Assembly: GCF_030408035.1 (NCBI RefSeq) | Contig: NZ_JASDCF010000015.1 | Location: 1 to 64,000 of the forward strand | DNA: 64,000 nucleotides | Source: Psychrobacter sp. APC 3426 | GTDB taxonomy: Bacteria; Pseudomonadota; Gammaproteobacteria; Pseudomonadales; Moraxellaceae | Reading direction: 5' to 3' | Shown here: in pieces, positions 10,015 to 20,754 of the stretch | Layout: each line of letters starts with the position of its first letter | Numbering within the stretch: position 1 is the stretch's first letter | Notes under the pieces: generated by a model | The model's database searches: none | Told to the model about the DNA's origin: nothing | The model's input: the letters and a program-made list of their open reading frames with translations, nothing else | Translations under genes and position numbers: made by a program

Positions 10015-10597
10015 GACTAAACCTTTTAATTTGTTTAAAAATAGCTTATCTCAATCCGATACATTGATATCAATCATAGTTATTATAAGTCGATTGTTAT
10101 CCATATCAGGTCAAAATAAGATTCATTACCGTTATTAAACCAAGAAACAAGCAAAATGTGTAACAGTATTTTGCTATAAAATGTTTCACGAGTTTAACCG
10201 TTTAAAATCAATGGTTTATAAATGGACATTTGTAAACAAAACTGATTGTATTTTAAGAGAGGTTACCGCTAACTTACCATTGCAATTATCTACAAAGCTA
10301 AAAATTATCTATAGATATGATTTTTAAAGTTATTATTTTTGAGTGAGCTTATTAAGCAATAAAAGCCCATCAATGCAGAAAATAAAATATCAAAGTACCA
10401 ATCGCTCATGGTTATCGTTAAGCAAGATAATTAAAATACATAACTATGAGAAATAGCGACGAGAGACAGTTGAGAAAGTAGCCTAAGACAATGGCTCTAT
10501 AAAATCTCAGTTTGGCTTGTGCTACACTAACAAAGTAAGGGTTATCATCAAAAATAAAAGGCAGACAATCTGCCAATTAAAATAAGGATTACTAAAG
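10015..10597. other. 583-base non-coding region between rppH and the osmC-like gene
   Basis: No gene was recognised; all frames are full of stops. It holds an extended -10 element TGCTATAAA at 10172-10180 bracketed by GTGTAACA (10158-10165) and TGTTTCAC (10182-10189), an imperfect inverted pair that could be an operator. The ribosome site AAGGA of the following gene is at the right end. Confidence 0.5.
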
Positions 10598-11011
10598 ATG
10601 TCAGAGTCAAAAGCAAGTGTTACTTGGCAAGAAAATAAGGCGTTCATGGGCGTCTCACCATCAGGACATGATGTGCAAATCGATGCGGATAAAGCAAAAG
10701 GTGCTAGCCCGATGGAATTGATTCTACTGGGGCTGGGAGGCTGTGCCAGCTATGATGTGGTGTCGATTTTACAAAAATCCCGTCAAGAAGTGACGGATGT
10801 GCGTTGTGAGTTAACGGCGCATCGTGCTGAAACGGTACCAGCGGTATATACCGATATTCATATGCACTTTATCGTGACGGGGCAGGATATCAAAGACAAG
10901 CAGGTCGAAAAAGCAGTGAAACTGTCAGCAGAAAAGTACTGCTCAGCCAGTCGGATGTTGGTGCAAGGTGGCGTGAACATCACCCACGACTTTGAAGTTA
11001 TCGCCGGGTAG
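10598..11011 (+). CDS. OsmC/Ohr superfamily protein, YhfA type
   Basis: The 137-residue protein matches the E. coli YhfA branch of the OsmC family: GASPMELILLGLGGCASYDVVSILQK followed by VTDVRCELTAHR and LSAEKYCSASRML. The two cysteines in the peroxidatic positions, Cys49 and Cys115, are present. Ohr/OsmC proteins reduce organic hydroperoxides by thiol chemistry, but YhfA itself has no firmly established substrate. AAGGA precedes the ATG. The next gene (MAPEG) follows after 14 bases, so the two may form a small stress-response operon; that is inference. Confidence 0.88.
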   Translation: MSESKASVTWQENKAFMGVSPSGHDVQIDADKAKGASPMELILLGLGGCASYDVVSILQKSRQEVTDVRCELTAHRAETVPAVYTDIHMHFIVTGQDIKDKQVEKAVKLSAEKYCSASRMLVQGGVNITHDFEVIAG

Positions 11012-11025
11012 GGACTGATATCATA

Positions 11026-11451
11026 ATGAATCTATTTTTTGGGTTGATCCCTGATACCGCAGCGTCAGCCATTTGGGCAATGGTGGTGGCAAGCTTGTTA
11101 CCGCTTGCGATGGCCATCACCGCAAAGGCCATCGGTGGCTTTAGATTGGCTGACAATGCCCATCCGCGAGATTTTTTGCAAGGTACGACGGGAGCAGCAG
11201 CACGTGCTAATGCCGCCCAGCATAACAGTTATGAGACTTTGCCAATATTTTTGGCCGCGGTATTAACCGCAATGCTATTCTTTGTACCGCAGTCGATTAT
11301 TAATGTACTGGCATGGTTATACGTACTGATTCGCATTGGATTCTGCGTCGCTTATATCACCAATCTGGCAACGTTTCGCTCGATACTGTGGGTATTGTCG
11401 ATAGCATGCTGTTTGATGCTTTTCTATCTGGCCATTCGGGTCAGTATGTAG
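11026..11451 (+). CDS. MAPEG family membrane protein
   Basis: The 141 residues form four predicted membrane helices. The ARANAAQHNSYETLPIF motif near residues 63-80 is the hallmark of the MAPEG family (membrane-associated proteins in eicosanoid and glutathione metabolism). Bacterial members of this size are usually of unknown activity; some related proteins have glutathione transferase activity. It follows the OsmC-type gene closely, which is compatible with a role in handling lipid peroxides or electrophiles, but this is only a contextual guess. Confidence 0.82.
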   Translation: MNLFFGLIPDTAASAIWAMVVASLLPLAMAITAKAIGGFRLADNAHPRDFLQGTTGAAARANAAQHNSYETLPIFLAAVLTAMLFFVPQSIINVLAWLYVLIRIGFCVAYITNLATFRSILWVLSIACCLMLFYLAIRVSM

Positions 11452-11528
11452 ACCGATGAGGTTGAGCGCGCTATTTTGACACAAGCTTTTTGAGCAATAG
11501 AGCGTTTTATCAATAAGGTGGTGATTTA

Positions 11529-12563
11529 TTAAGCAACGCTTGCTTGTAGCGCCTTAATAATCGCTGCTTTATCTTTTTCTCGTTTGATAGCAGTCCACAA
11601 GTTTTGTGCTTCAGCATAGCCTTTGGTTAGCATCGCTAGCCACTGCTTATAACGACCGACCAATGCCACATCATTTTTTGCCTGACCTTGCAAAAATTTA
11701 ATTTGATGAGGGATTAAGTCTTTCCATAACAGTGTTCTCGTATTCTCCAAATCTGGATAATATTCATTATCCACACGCGCAATTAAATCTGGACGGGTAA
11801 CCGCACCGCGACCTAACATAAGGTGATTAGACCCTGACTGTGCCATACAGTCTTGCGCTTGCTCTGCATTCCATATTTCACCATTGGCAATCACAGGTAT
11901 ATCCAAGCTATTAAAGCTCTGAATTTTGTCCCAATAAGCAGGTGGCTTATAGCCTTGGGTCTTGGTGCGGGCATGAATGGTTAGCCAGTCAGCACCACTG
12001 TCATTAATTGCCCCGCGAATATCATCCATTCTGCTCGTGTCGGTATAACCCAAACGAATCTTGGCTGAGACAGGGATATGAGTAGGGACGGCTCTGCGCA
12101 CGGCACTAATAATCTCGTACATCACTTCAGGCTCATCAAGCAGTACCGAGCCACCGCGATGACTATTGACGGTCTTGGCGGGACAACCAAAATTGATATC
12201 AATCGCAGGCGCACCAAGCTCACAAGCATAGGCAGCATTGTCGGCCATCAACTGCGCCTCACTACCTAATAGCTGCAAATGAATAGGCGTGCCGGCAGCG
12301 GTCTTGGCATCATGATGCAGCTCTGGTACATATTTATAAAAAACATGTGCTGGCAGGACATGCTGTGTGACTCTAATAAACTCACTGACTGACCAATCAT
12401 AAGGTCGCCCCAAATCGGTCGCAATCTGGGTTAGGATTTGCCGCATTAACGGGTCGGTTAAGCCTTCCATAGGCGCAAGTAAGCGAACGGGGTTGGCAAA
12501 CAAGCGCTGAATAGTGTGTTGGCGCTCTTGTAGTGCTTGGAATAAAGATGGAGTGTTATTCAT
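11529..12563 (-). CDS. dusC: tRNA-dihydrouridine synthase C
   Basis: Dus enzymes are FMN-dependent and reduce uridine to dihydrouridine in tRNA; the DusC branch modifies position 16. The 344 residues contain LLAPMEGLTDPLMR (FMN site), the catalytic Cys127 in DINFGCPAKTVN, the GGSVLL, VSAKIRLGY, IHARTK and NGEIWN.....C motifs and LMLGRGA. The NGEIW motif and the CxxxSG stretch after it match DusC rather than DusA or DusB. A TTG at 12572 is in frame, but the ATG at 12563 is the more natural start. It lies 79 bases downstream of the helicase gene on the same strand. Confidence 0.9.
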   Translation of the reverse strand: MNNTPSLFQALQERQHTIQRLFANPVRLLAPMEGLTDPLMRQILTQIATDLGRPYDWSVSEFIRVTQHVLPAHVFYKYVPELHHDAKTAAGTPIHLQLLGSEAQLMADNAAYACELGAPAIDINFGCPAKTVNSHRGGSVLLDEPEVMYEIISAVRRAVPTHIPVSAKIRLGYTDTSRMDDIRGAINDSGADWLTIHARTKTQGYKPPAYWDKIQSFNSLDIPVIANGEIWNAEQAQDCMAQSGSNHLMLGRGAVTRPDLIARVDNEYYPDLENTRTLLWKDLIPHQIKFLQGQAKNDVALVGRYKQWLAMLTKGYAEAQNLWTAIKREKDKAAIIKALQASVA

Positions 12564-12642
12564 GGTTGGCAAGTCATTTCTGTAAATTGAAATCGTTAAT
12601 TGAGGTCGGCAAGGGCTATGATATGTGGGCTAGAAAGTAAAA

Positions 12643-14142
12643 CTACGTGTTACCAAAAACCACCTTTTTACCTGTCTGCAATCCTGATATCAAGTCTTTA
12701 ATATTATGAATATCTAAGTTGCTTTGTGCACGTGTGCAGGCAACATAGAGTAGACGCAGCTCTTCTGGACTGATTTTGACGGCATTGGTGGTCACATCGT
12801 AATAAAAGTCATCATCGAGCTGTACGCGTCCCCATTCAAGACCTTTCGCCTTATGCGCCGTTGAGATGACATAGTCAGCATTTTCGATACTGGTCAAGCT
12901 ATTCACCGCTTGACTGAGTACATTGGTGCCATGGTCGTCGACCAGCTTAACCAAGGTTTTTAAATCACTGCCCTCATTGGTTTCAGAGTATTCTTGCACA
13001 TCACCCCAATTATAAAAATATGCCAGCTCAGGTACACCATAGGCAGACTTACCGTTTTTTAAATTTTCGGCTGCCTGACAGAATTTAAGCATACGATCGG
13101 TATCGGCTTGTAGTGCCACGCGGTGACCGAGTTTCAGTCCAGTCAATAGCTGCGCCATCGCTGCGGCATTGGTACGGCAGAGAATGGCATCTTTTTTACT
13201 GTGTACCATGCCTTTTTCGGTAGAAGATTGCTTATTGGGATTGCCTTTAAGGGGTACATCTTCTTGTAATGCTTTGAGCAACGTATTGGCCACTTCTGCA
13301 ATTGGCTCACCAAAACGAAAAGACTGGGTCAACAAAGTTTGCGGCAATGGCAGTTTTTTCATCGCATTGACGGCACCGCGCCACTCATAAATCTGCTGAT
13401 GGGCATCACCTACGTAAATGACTTGTCGTGGCTGCTGAGTCAGAATTCCCATCATCAAAGGATCAGCATCTTGCGCCTCATCAAATAAGATGAAGTCCGC
13501 TGGAATGCTGGGCTTAGATAATGCCCAGAGTTTAAGGTAAATATCATGACCAATACCAGCAGGGTGACGGGCATCAATTGACTGTAACCAGCGCTGTTCA
13601 ACGGCAGGGTAAAGCATCTCACGCAGCTGCTCTGAATCTGATTCATCAAGCCAGCTGGGAAATATTATATGCCTTGGTGCCGGATAACTGGCATGTGTAC
13701 TACAAAAGTTACTGACCGCATCACTAACGAACCGTGCCAATCTGGCGGGCGTGAGGGTAATGTATTTATTCACACCGTCCATTTGGCGACGCACTTGTAC
13801 CGGTTGCAAACCCAAATCATCTCCTAGACGTTTGGGTGAGAATCTGGGTAACGACAGTTTAGCGGTGATATCACGAGGAACGTGACGGTAGGCGAGTGAG
13901 TGAAACGTACGGCAGTCCACATGACCGGGGAATTTTTGCCGAGCATCATTGGCAATGGCTTTGTTGAACGCCAAATATAAGCCGCGGCCACGTAGGCGTT
14001 CACCGATTAGTTTGAGCGTCGTCGTTTTCCCTGCACCCGCATAAGCGACCACTTTAAAAGACTTGTGATCCATCGCCATGTTCAAGGCGCTTAGCTGCTC
14101 ATCAGTGGGATCGCTCATATAAGCTGGCATAGATGCGGACAT
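12643..14142 (-). CDS. UvrD/Rep-family superfamily 1 helicase, FBH1-like
   Basis: The 499-residue protein has the complete SF1 helicase motif set: Walker A YAGAGKTTT at about 34-42, Walker B DEAQDADP at 221-228, QQIYEWRGAVNAM, QSFRFG, AHKAKGLEW and LYVACTRAQ. It is much shorter than UvrD or Rep (about 700 residues), and its motif I-II spacing and the LAFNKAIANDARQKFP motif resemble the helicase part of eukaryotic FBH1 and stand-alone bacterial homologues. It presumably unwinds DNA or strips proteins from single strands; its biological role is not known. The ORF extends upstream to 14229 with a hydrophobic stretch that I do not think is translated; AGGTAG lies about ten bases before the ATG at 14142. 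Confidence 0.85.
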   Translation of the reverse strand: MSASMPAYMSDPTDEQLSALNMAMDHKSFKVVAYAGAGKTTTLKLIGERLRGRGLYLAFNKAIANDARQKFPGHVDCRTFHSLAYRHVPRDITAKLSLPRFSPKRLGDDLGLQPVQVRRQMDGVNKYITLTPARLARFVSDAVSNFCSTHASYPAPRHIIFPSWLDESDSEQLREMLYPAVEQRWLQSIDARHPAGIGHDIYLKLWALSKPSIPADFILFDEAQDADPLMMGILTQQPRQVIYVGDAHQQIYEWRGAVNAMKKLPLPQTLLTQSFRFGEPIAEVANTLLKALQEDVPLKGNPNKQSSTEKGMVHSKKDAILCRTNAAAMAQLLTGLKLGHRVALQADTDRMLKFCQAAENLKNGKSAYGVPELAYFYNWGDVQEYSETNEGSDLKTLVKLVDDHGTNVLSQAVNSLTSIENADYVISTAHKAKGLEWGRVQLDDDFYYDVTTNAVKISPEELRLLYVACTRAQSNLDIHNIKDLISGLQTGKKVVFGNT

Positions 14143-14403
14143 AGTAAAGCTACCTAAAATGCTAAAAGTGAGTAAAAATAATGTATGGGCCAAAAACAAT
14201 GAGGGCAAAAAAAGCCACTGAATCAACAATGGCTAGCAGATAATAGCGGTACTCAATCATGATACTGAATGGTCAGGTTGGATCATGACAACAAGCACTG
14301 AGCTCATTAAAGGGGTAAGAGGAAAAGTAATAAATTTAAATATTATTAACTGACCAGATTGCAGGTTGCTCAACCAAGTACAGCAAAAAGTCTGTCAGTG
14401 CTT

Positions 14404-15270
14404 TCATTTTTTATCTGTTGCTATTGCAGAGCTGTTTTCTTCTTTAATCAATATTTTGGCCAAGAACAGCCCAAGTTCAAACAACAGCCACATTGGAAAT
14501 GCTAGCATCAGCATCGATACACCATCAGGCGGTGTGACGACTGCTGCTACCGCAAAGCAGCCGACGATGATATAACGACGCTTATCTTCTAAGCTCTGAA
14601 TGGAGACGATGCCAGCTAATATCAACAGTAAAGTAACCACAGGAATCTCAAAGGTCAGCCCAAAAACCATAAAAAGCTTTAAAGCAAAGCTCAAATAACT
14701 GTCGATGTCTGTCATCGGTAGGACGTTTTGCGGGGCAAACATGATAAAGAACTTAAGCACCCCTTTGAGTACAATAAAGTAAGAAAAAGCCACCCCTGCA
14801 TAGAATAAAATGATAGAAGATAGCAGCACTGGAATAGCGACTTTCTTTTCTTTTTTATACAGACCTGGCGCCACAAATGACCAAATTTGATACAAGATAT
14901 AAGGCATTGCCACAAAGGCGGCAACAAATATCGTTAAGCGTATCGGCGCCATAAAGTTAGATGTGATATCCGTCGCAATCATAGTCGAGTTGGCAGGCAA
15001 CTGAGCGACTAACGGGTCCGATAAAAAATTATATAGCTCGCGTGAAAAACCAACCAAAGCTAAAAATATCACCAGTACTGCCACGCATATCTTAATAAGA
15101 TGCTTGCGTAGGTCAATTAAATGCTCAGTGATGGGCATATCGCCGAGTGAGCTTAGTATGTCGCCAGAGTTGTCATCACCATTGTTAATCGTATCTGATG
15201 CGCTTGTGTCTTCTAAGCCTGCATTAGCGACTTTTTCTTGACGGCTTTTTTTGCGTTTAAACAAATCCAT
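14404..15270 (-). CDS. tatC: Sec-independent protein translocase subunit TatC
   Basis: TatC is the six-helix receptor that binds twin-arginine signal peptides with TatB. The 288 residues include MPITEHLIDLRKHL (the conserved N-terminal cytosolic region of TatC), FVAPGLYKKEK and FEIPVV in the conserved loops, and VTPPDGVSMLMLAFPMWLLFELG. A charged N-terminal extension of about 45 residues precedes the conserved core, more than in E. coli. Its ATG shares one base with the tatB stop (TGATG), implying translational coupling. Last gene of tatABC. Confidence 0.96.
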   Translation of the reverse strand: MDLFKRKKSRQEKVANAGLEDTSASDTINNGDDNSGDILSSLGDMPITEHLIDLRKHLIKICVAVLVIFLALVGFSRELYNFLSDPLVAQLPANSTMIATDITSNFMAPIRLTIFVAAFVAMPYILYQIWSFVAPGLYKKEKKVAIPVLLSSIILFYAGVAFSYFIVLKGVLKFFIMFAPQNVLPMTDIDSYLSFALKLFMVFGLTFEIPVVTLLLILAGIVSIQSLEDKRRYIIVGCFAVAAVVTPPDGVSMLMLAFPMWLLFELGLFLAKILIKEENSSAIATDKK

Positions 15271-15983
15271 CAGTTGGTCTCCTGTGTATTGACAGAAGCC
15301 TGTGTGTTGGAGTGGCTGTGCAACGGACTGTTTAGCAGTATATCTGCTTTGTAGTTGGGTAAGTACGGCGGTGCAGGTAGGCGACGCGCTTTATCATAAT
15401 CACCAAGACGAAACCACATATTCTCCCAAGGCTTGGTCATGGCAGGTTGAACAATGCTTTCTGCAGGGTCATTAGATTGAATGCATTGACTGTCTAGGCT
15501 TTCAGTCTCGTTACTATCAGCGGCGTCTGATATAGAGCCTTGCTGAGCGTCTTTTGTATCGCCAGTATCACCGTAAGCGTAATCAAACTCTTTTGGGGCA
15601 GAGGCTAGCTTGTTACTTACGCTATTTTCGTTCTCTGCAGTATGTTTGGAGGTGTCAACACTATTAGCGCTATCATGTGCTGCTTTTAGCGTTTGGTTCT
15701 GCGAAGACTCAAACTCTTGCATGCTGCCGCGCATTTCTGCCATCTCGCGCCTCATCTCCGCCTCAGTCTGACGAATTTTGGCCAGCTCCTTTTGCATCTG
15801 TTGCCGAGTTTCTGCCAAGTCCAATTCAGCCTCTATTTCAGACTGCAGAGTAGAGACCGTACGACGAATTTTGGCATACCATTGCCCAGCCGTACGCGCA
15901 GCTTGTGGCAGCTTTTCAGGACCTAAGACAATCAAGGCAATAACGCCAAAAAGCAATAATTCAGAAAACCCAATATCAAACAT
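15270..15983 (-). CDS. tatB: Sec-independent protein translocase subunit TatB
   Basis: The product starts MFDIGFSELLLFGVIALIVLGPEKLPQAARTAG, the diagnostic TatB membrane anchor and hinge with the functionally important early Glu and Pro. An amphipathic helix and a coiled coil follow (residues about 30-95). The C-terminal tail is long and acidic/serine-rich, making 237 residues against 171 in E. coli. No clear ribosome site precedes the start. It lies 62 bases after tatA and overlaps tatC by one base. Confidence 0.95.
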   Translation of the reverse strand: MFDIGFSELLLFGVIALIVLGPEKLPQAARTAGQWYAKIRRTVSTLQSEIEAELDLAETRQQMQKELAKIRQTEAEMRREMAEMRGSMQEFESSQNQTLKAAHDSANSVDTSKHTAENENSVSNKLASAPKEFDYAYGDTGDTKDAQQGSISDAADSNETESLDSQCIQSNDPAESIVQPAMTKPWENMWFRLGDYDKARRLPAPPYLPNYKADILLNSPLHSHSNTQASVNTQETN

Positions 15984-16045
15984 AAGAGTTGGTTATCACT
16001 ATCTAGATGCTAGCAGTATTATACCCAGCACTATACTCGGTATTA

Positions 16046-16315
16046 TCAAAGGTGCTTATCGTCAACAGAAGTCGTACTGATATCACTCTCGTTGACCTTG
16101 TCGGTCGTTGGGCGAGTGGTTGTCTTTGCATTGCCATCATGGTCGAGTACCACATGCTTTTTAGCATGCTCGGCATTTTCGTCCTTGACTGCTTCTTTAA
16201 AACCTTTGACAGCACCGCCTAAATCTTTGCCGGCATTTCTAAGCTTTGAGGTGCCAAATACGACCACCACAACAACCAGTAATATCAGCCAATGCGTAAT
16301 AGAAAAACTGCCCAT
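16046..16315 (-). CDS. tatA: Sec-independent protein translocase subunit TatA
   Basis: TatA oligomers form the export pathway for folded proteins. The 89-residue product reads [33 protein letters not shown]: a short membrane helix, an FGTSKL hinge, then the amphipathic helix with GAVKGFKEA and a charged tail. The ATG at 16315 has AAGGA seven bases upstream; the upstream in-frame ATG at 16336 has none. The upstream region has TATAAT at 16471-16466 with TTGACA only 11 bases before it. Confidence 0.94.
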   Translation of the reverse strand: MGSFSITHWLILLVVVVVVFGTSKLRNAGKDLGGAVKGFKEAVKDENAEHAKKHVVLDHDGNAKTTTRPTTDKVNESDISTTSVDDKHL

Positions 16316-16606
16316 AATGGTATCCTTAATGTCCAAAGTTTCTGAGTGTTAATGCCTTGGTTTATCGTCTATTTATCAGTGCGTTTATTTTATAGAATAT
16401 TGATCTATTTAACAAAAAATCCAGATGTCAGCATGACCTTCATCAGTTTGACATTGAAAAGCGTTATTATAACCTGCCATTGTGTCAAAATGGTAAAAGC
16501 AATAATAATGAGACAAAGTAAATCCTGACTTTACGATATCGCACCTTGGCTTTTCTGTTTTACTGCCTTCACTTTACGATACGATAGCACTAGACAGCAT
16601 TAATAG

Positions 16607-17455
16607 TTATCGAGCTGCTTTTTCATCAATACCAGATAAACCAAAACGCCGACCCAACTCATTTAATACTGTGTCTGATTCGATATCGAACCAGGCTAGA
16701 CCCACTAGAGTATGGAACCAAACATCAGCCACTTCATATATGAGCTCATGACGTGCCTCATCATATTGTTCTTTGTCAGTATATTCATCACAATGGGCAA
16801 AGTCTTTGGCAGCGATGATACTTTCTGTACTCTCTTCGCCAACTTTTTCTAATATTTTATTCAAACCCTTTGCATATAGGCTTGCCACATAAGAGCTGTC
16901 GGCATTAGCTTGTTTGCGTTCAGCCAACACCCGATCTAACTGCTGTAAAATTGATTTTTCATTGCCTTGGTTTTCAATAGCTGTAGCGTCAGCGTTAGCG
17001 GTATTATTTGTGTTTAAATCGTTAGACTGCAGGTCAGATTGAGCCGCTTTATTTGACTGATAAATGTCAGCAGGGTCTTTTAGTATCTTATCAACGGTTT
17101 GCCATTCAGGCGTTGGACCTGACAATTCCAATCGCTGATAAAAACAGGATTCGCGACCAGTATGACACGCGATGCCGCCCGCCTGAGTGACACTCAATAC
17201 AATCACATCTGCGTCACAATCTAGGCGAATGTCATGTACCGTCTGCGTATGACCTGACGACTCACCTTTATGCCATAACTTAGCGCGTGAACGTGAAAAG
17301 TAAACAGCCGTCTTTGTCTCTGCGGTTAATTGTAGCGCTTCGCTGTTCATCCAAGCCATCATGAGAATACGACCAGACTCATGATCTTGAGCAATCGCAG
17401 GAATTAAACCATCAGCATTAAATTTTATAGTGGCAAGCCAAGCAGGTAGAGTCAT
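16607..17455 (-). CDS. hisIE: bifunctional phosphoribosyl-AMP cyclohydrolase / phosphoribosyl-ATP pyrophosphatase
   Basis: It carries out steps two and three of histidine biosynthesis. The HisI cyclohydrolase domain (about residues 1-115) shows [25 protein letters not shown] and the metal-binding cysteines in the region [15 protein letters not shown]. The HisE pyrophosphatase domain (about 165-275) shows [21 protein letters not shown] and [12 protein letters not shown]. The two are joined by an Asn/Ala/Thr-rich linker of roughly 50 residues, longer than in E. coli HisIE (203 residues in total against 282 here). No other his genes are in the window. It lies 270 bases upstream of tatA. Confidence 0.95.
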   Translation of the reverse strand: MTLPAWLATIKFNADGLIPAIAQDHESGRILMMAWMNSEALQLTAETKTAVYFSRSRAKLWHKGESSGHTQTVHDIRLDCDADVIVLSVTQAGGIACHTGRESCFYQRLELSGPTPEWQTVDKILKDPADIYQSNKAAQSDLQSNDLNTNNTANADATAIENQGNEKSILQQLDRVLAERKQANADSSYVASLYAKGLNKILEKVGEESTESIIAAKDFAHCDEYTDKEQYDEARHELIYEVADVWFHTLVGLAWFDIESDTVLNELGRRFGLSGIDEKAAR

Positions 17456-17627
17456 AATATGTTTGTCGTCTTATAGAAATAAAATTAAGTAATAGAGGCG
17501 AATCAGCTGTTGCCGTTCCGAAGCGTGTAAAGCGGTTAATACCAATGTCATAAAATCATTGTTCACTTAACCAAGCACAGCAATCATAAAGCACTTGTAT
17601 TCATTACTAGGGAAGTTATGAGCTGTA

Positions 17628-18071
17628 TTACAGCCTAAATAGATGCGGGTATAGCGCTTCTTTGATAGTGCTATCAAGGCCAGTGACTTTATTCAAACGA
17701 AAGTCATAATTGACGAAATGCTGACGCGCTTTTGCCACTACTTCGCCCGTATGCATACGGGTGATTTTAATCAACAGGTTTCCGCCATTATCATACAACG
17801 GCTCAACGCCTACCTCAAACAGCAACTCTTCACGCGCTCGTACACGACTGCCAATACTGAGATGCAGCTCGTCGACAATGAGACCTTGATGGTCGGCGTT
17901 GACTTCTTGAATACCTTTAGCGTATAAAAACCTCAGCCGCGCCTCACAGAGTAACGCTGTCAGTGCTTCAAGCGTTACATGTTGAGCCCCGTCGATTTCA
18001 GTATTGCGCACGCGCATTACCGTTTCAAATACAAACAGGCCGTCGTCAAACTCTAGCTTTTGATTTGACAC
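17628..18071 (-). CDS. hot-dog fold acyl-CoA thioesterase family protein
   Basis: The 147 residues fit the single hot-dog 4HBT family: an N-terminal VMRVRNTEIDGAQHVTLEALTALLCEARLRFL region in which the usual DxxxH(V/I)N is replaced by EIDGAQHVT, then a beta-sheet core and RQHFVNYDF near the C-terminus. The substrate cannot be read from the sequence. It starts with GTG at 18071, supported by AGGAG five bases upstream. It stands alone, 172 bases from hisIE and divergent from rpmI. Confidence 0.72.
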   Translation of the reverse strand: MSNQKLEFDDGLFVFETVMRVRNTEIDGAQHVTLEALTALLCEARLRFLYAKGIQEVNADHQGLIVDELHLSIGSRVRAREELLFEVGVEPLYDNGGNLLIKITRMHTGEVVAKARQHFVNYDFRLNKVTGLDSTIKEALYPHLFRL

Positions 18072-18507
18072 GTTGTCTCCTAGATTGACTGCAGGTGATG
18101 AGGTCTGCTAATCATGCTGTAGGGTAGCAGGGTCATAACCGATTAAAACTGTACGATATAAGGTCAGTTAATAAGATAAACGGTGTTTATTATCGATGTT
18201 TATATAAAAGCAAACCCTAGCCTATACTTAAGCACAGCTTGGGTTGACATTCAATCTATTTGCGAGCAAATCTAAAACTTTATGGAGGTTTCACTGAGTC
18301 CTTGATAAGTCGGCTTGTGTTCTTGAGCTGACTTTACTGGGTAATAGAACGTGGCTAAAACTTTCCTTGGCAAATCAGCACATTATTTGCTAAAATAACG
18401 CCTCCCACCTCGAGGCAAATAGAGGTTTAGTGGTTGTTTTTAAAGCTACTATTCGTTATTTACTATTTGACGACCAGGTTCTATCAAAGACAAAGAGGCA
18501 AATCATC
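18072..18507. other. divergent control region and rpmI leader
   Basis: No gene. Besides the rpmI promoter (18367-18396) it holds GCCTC/GAGGC arms at 18400-18404 and 18412-18416 with a CCACCTC loop that can also pair with GAGG (18422-18425) and GTGG (18430-18433), a pseudoknot-like arrangement reminiscent of L20-binding leaders. If transcription starts near 18403 the first arm would be partly lost, so the structure is uncertain. A TTGACA at 18244-18249 has no good -10 partner. Confidence 0.4.
18367..18396 (+). promoter_or_regulatory. sigma-70 promoter of rpmI-rplT
   Basis: TTGGCA (18367-18372) and TAAAAT (18391-18396) are separated by 18 bases, giving a start near 18403 and a leader of about 105 bases before rpmI. 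Confidence 0.65.
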
Positions 18508-18705
18508 ATGAAAGTTAAGATGAAAACCAGAAGCGGTGCAGCTAAACGCTTCAAAAAAACAGCGAACGGCTTTAAGCGTAAGCAAGCATTCAAAAGCCAT
18601 ATCTTGACCAAGAAATCAGCTAAGCGTATTCGCCAGTTGCGCGGTCTAAAGATGGTGGACAAATCTGACGAAGCAGCAGTTCGTCGCATGTGCCCATACC
18701 TCTAG
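18508..18705 (+). CDS. rpmI: 50S ribosomal protein bL35
   Basis: The 65-residue, very basic protein reads [21 protein letters not shown] and ends in the conserved VRRMCPYL-type tail. Its ATG is at 18508 with GAGG nine bases upstream; the longer frame from 18430 is not supported. It is the first gene of rpmI-rplT. In E. coli infC lies directly upstream; here the upstream neighbour is an unrelated divergent thioesterase gene. Confidence 0.97.
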   Translation: MKVKMKTRSGAAKRFKKTANGFKRKQAFKSHILTKKSAKRIRQLRGLKMVDKSDEAAVRRMCPYL

Positions 18706-18718
18706 TCGACTATCGTCA

Positions 18719-18818
18719 TTTTTTTAATCAAGCGCTTTTTAATTAATAAATAGCGACTGGATTAAAAAACACATGACTTTGCAATCTGATAACGATGTCT
18801 ATTATTCAATGACATCGT
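18719..18818 (+). promoter_or_regulatory. two hairpins in the rpmI-rplT intercistronic region
   Basis: TTTTTTAATC (from 18720) pairs with GATTAAAAAA (18760-18769), with inner CGCT/AGCG pairing; a second stem is ACGATGTC (18792-18799) with GACATCGT (18811-18818). The 152-base gap between rpmI and rplT is long for this pair. The region could bind L20, be a processing site or partially terminate; which one is not shown by sequence. Confidence 0.5.
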
Positions 18819-18857
18819 GATTCGTTTAATAATGATTAAAATATCTTGGAGTAATTT

Positions 18858-19214
18858 ATGGCCCGTGTAAAACGTGGTGTACAGGCGAATCGCCGTCACA
18901 AAAAAATCTTAAAGCGCGCAAAAGGCTACTACGGTGCCCGTTCACGTGTTTACCGCGTAGCGGTACAGGCAGTGACCAAAGCTGGTCAATATGCTTATCG
19001 TGACCGTCGCAACAAAAAACGTACTTTCCGTCGCCTTTGGATTGCACGTATCAATGCTGGTGCACGCTTAAACGGCTTAAGCTATAGCCGCTTTATCAAT
19101 GGCATGAAAAAAGCTAACATTGCAATCGATCGTCGCGTACTTGCTGACATCGCTATGCATGACGCAGCTACTTTCACAGCATTGGTCGAAAAAGCAAAAG
19201 CGGAACTAGCATAA
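18858..19214 (+). CDS. rplT: 50S ribosomal protein bL20
   Basis: The 118-residue basic protein [19 protein letters not shown] is bL20, needed early in 50S assembly and in enterobacteria also the repressor of its own operon. The globular C-terminal half ([23 protein letters not shown]) is complete. A GGAG site precedes the ATG. It ends at a good terminator before pheS. Confidence 0.98.
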   Translation: MARVKRGVQANRRHKKILKRAKGYYGARSRVYRVAVQAVTKAGQYAYRDRRNKKRTFRRLWIARINAGARLNGLSYSRFINGMKKANIAIDRRVLADIAMHDAATFTALVEKAKAELA

Positions 19215-20650
<1,436 letters not shown>

Positions 20651-20754
20651 AACTTGTCTTATTAATATGACAGGTGCTCCTTGTTGATACAACAAGTTGA
20701 TTCGCCAACCTTCAATCCAAAATCTTTATTATAAAATTCTGATCCGAGATATTT

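Noticed and set aside
14143-14229. Hydrophobic N-terminal stretch before the SF1 helicase
   Set aside because: A cytoplasmic helicase would not carry this; a better start with a ribosome site is at 14142.
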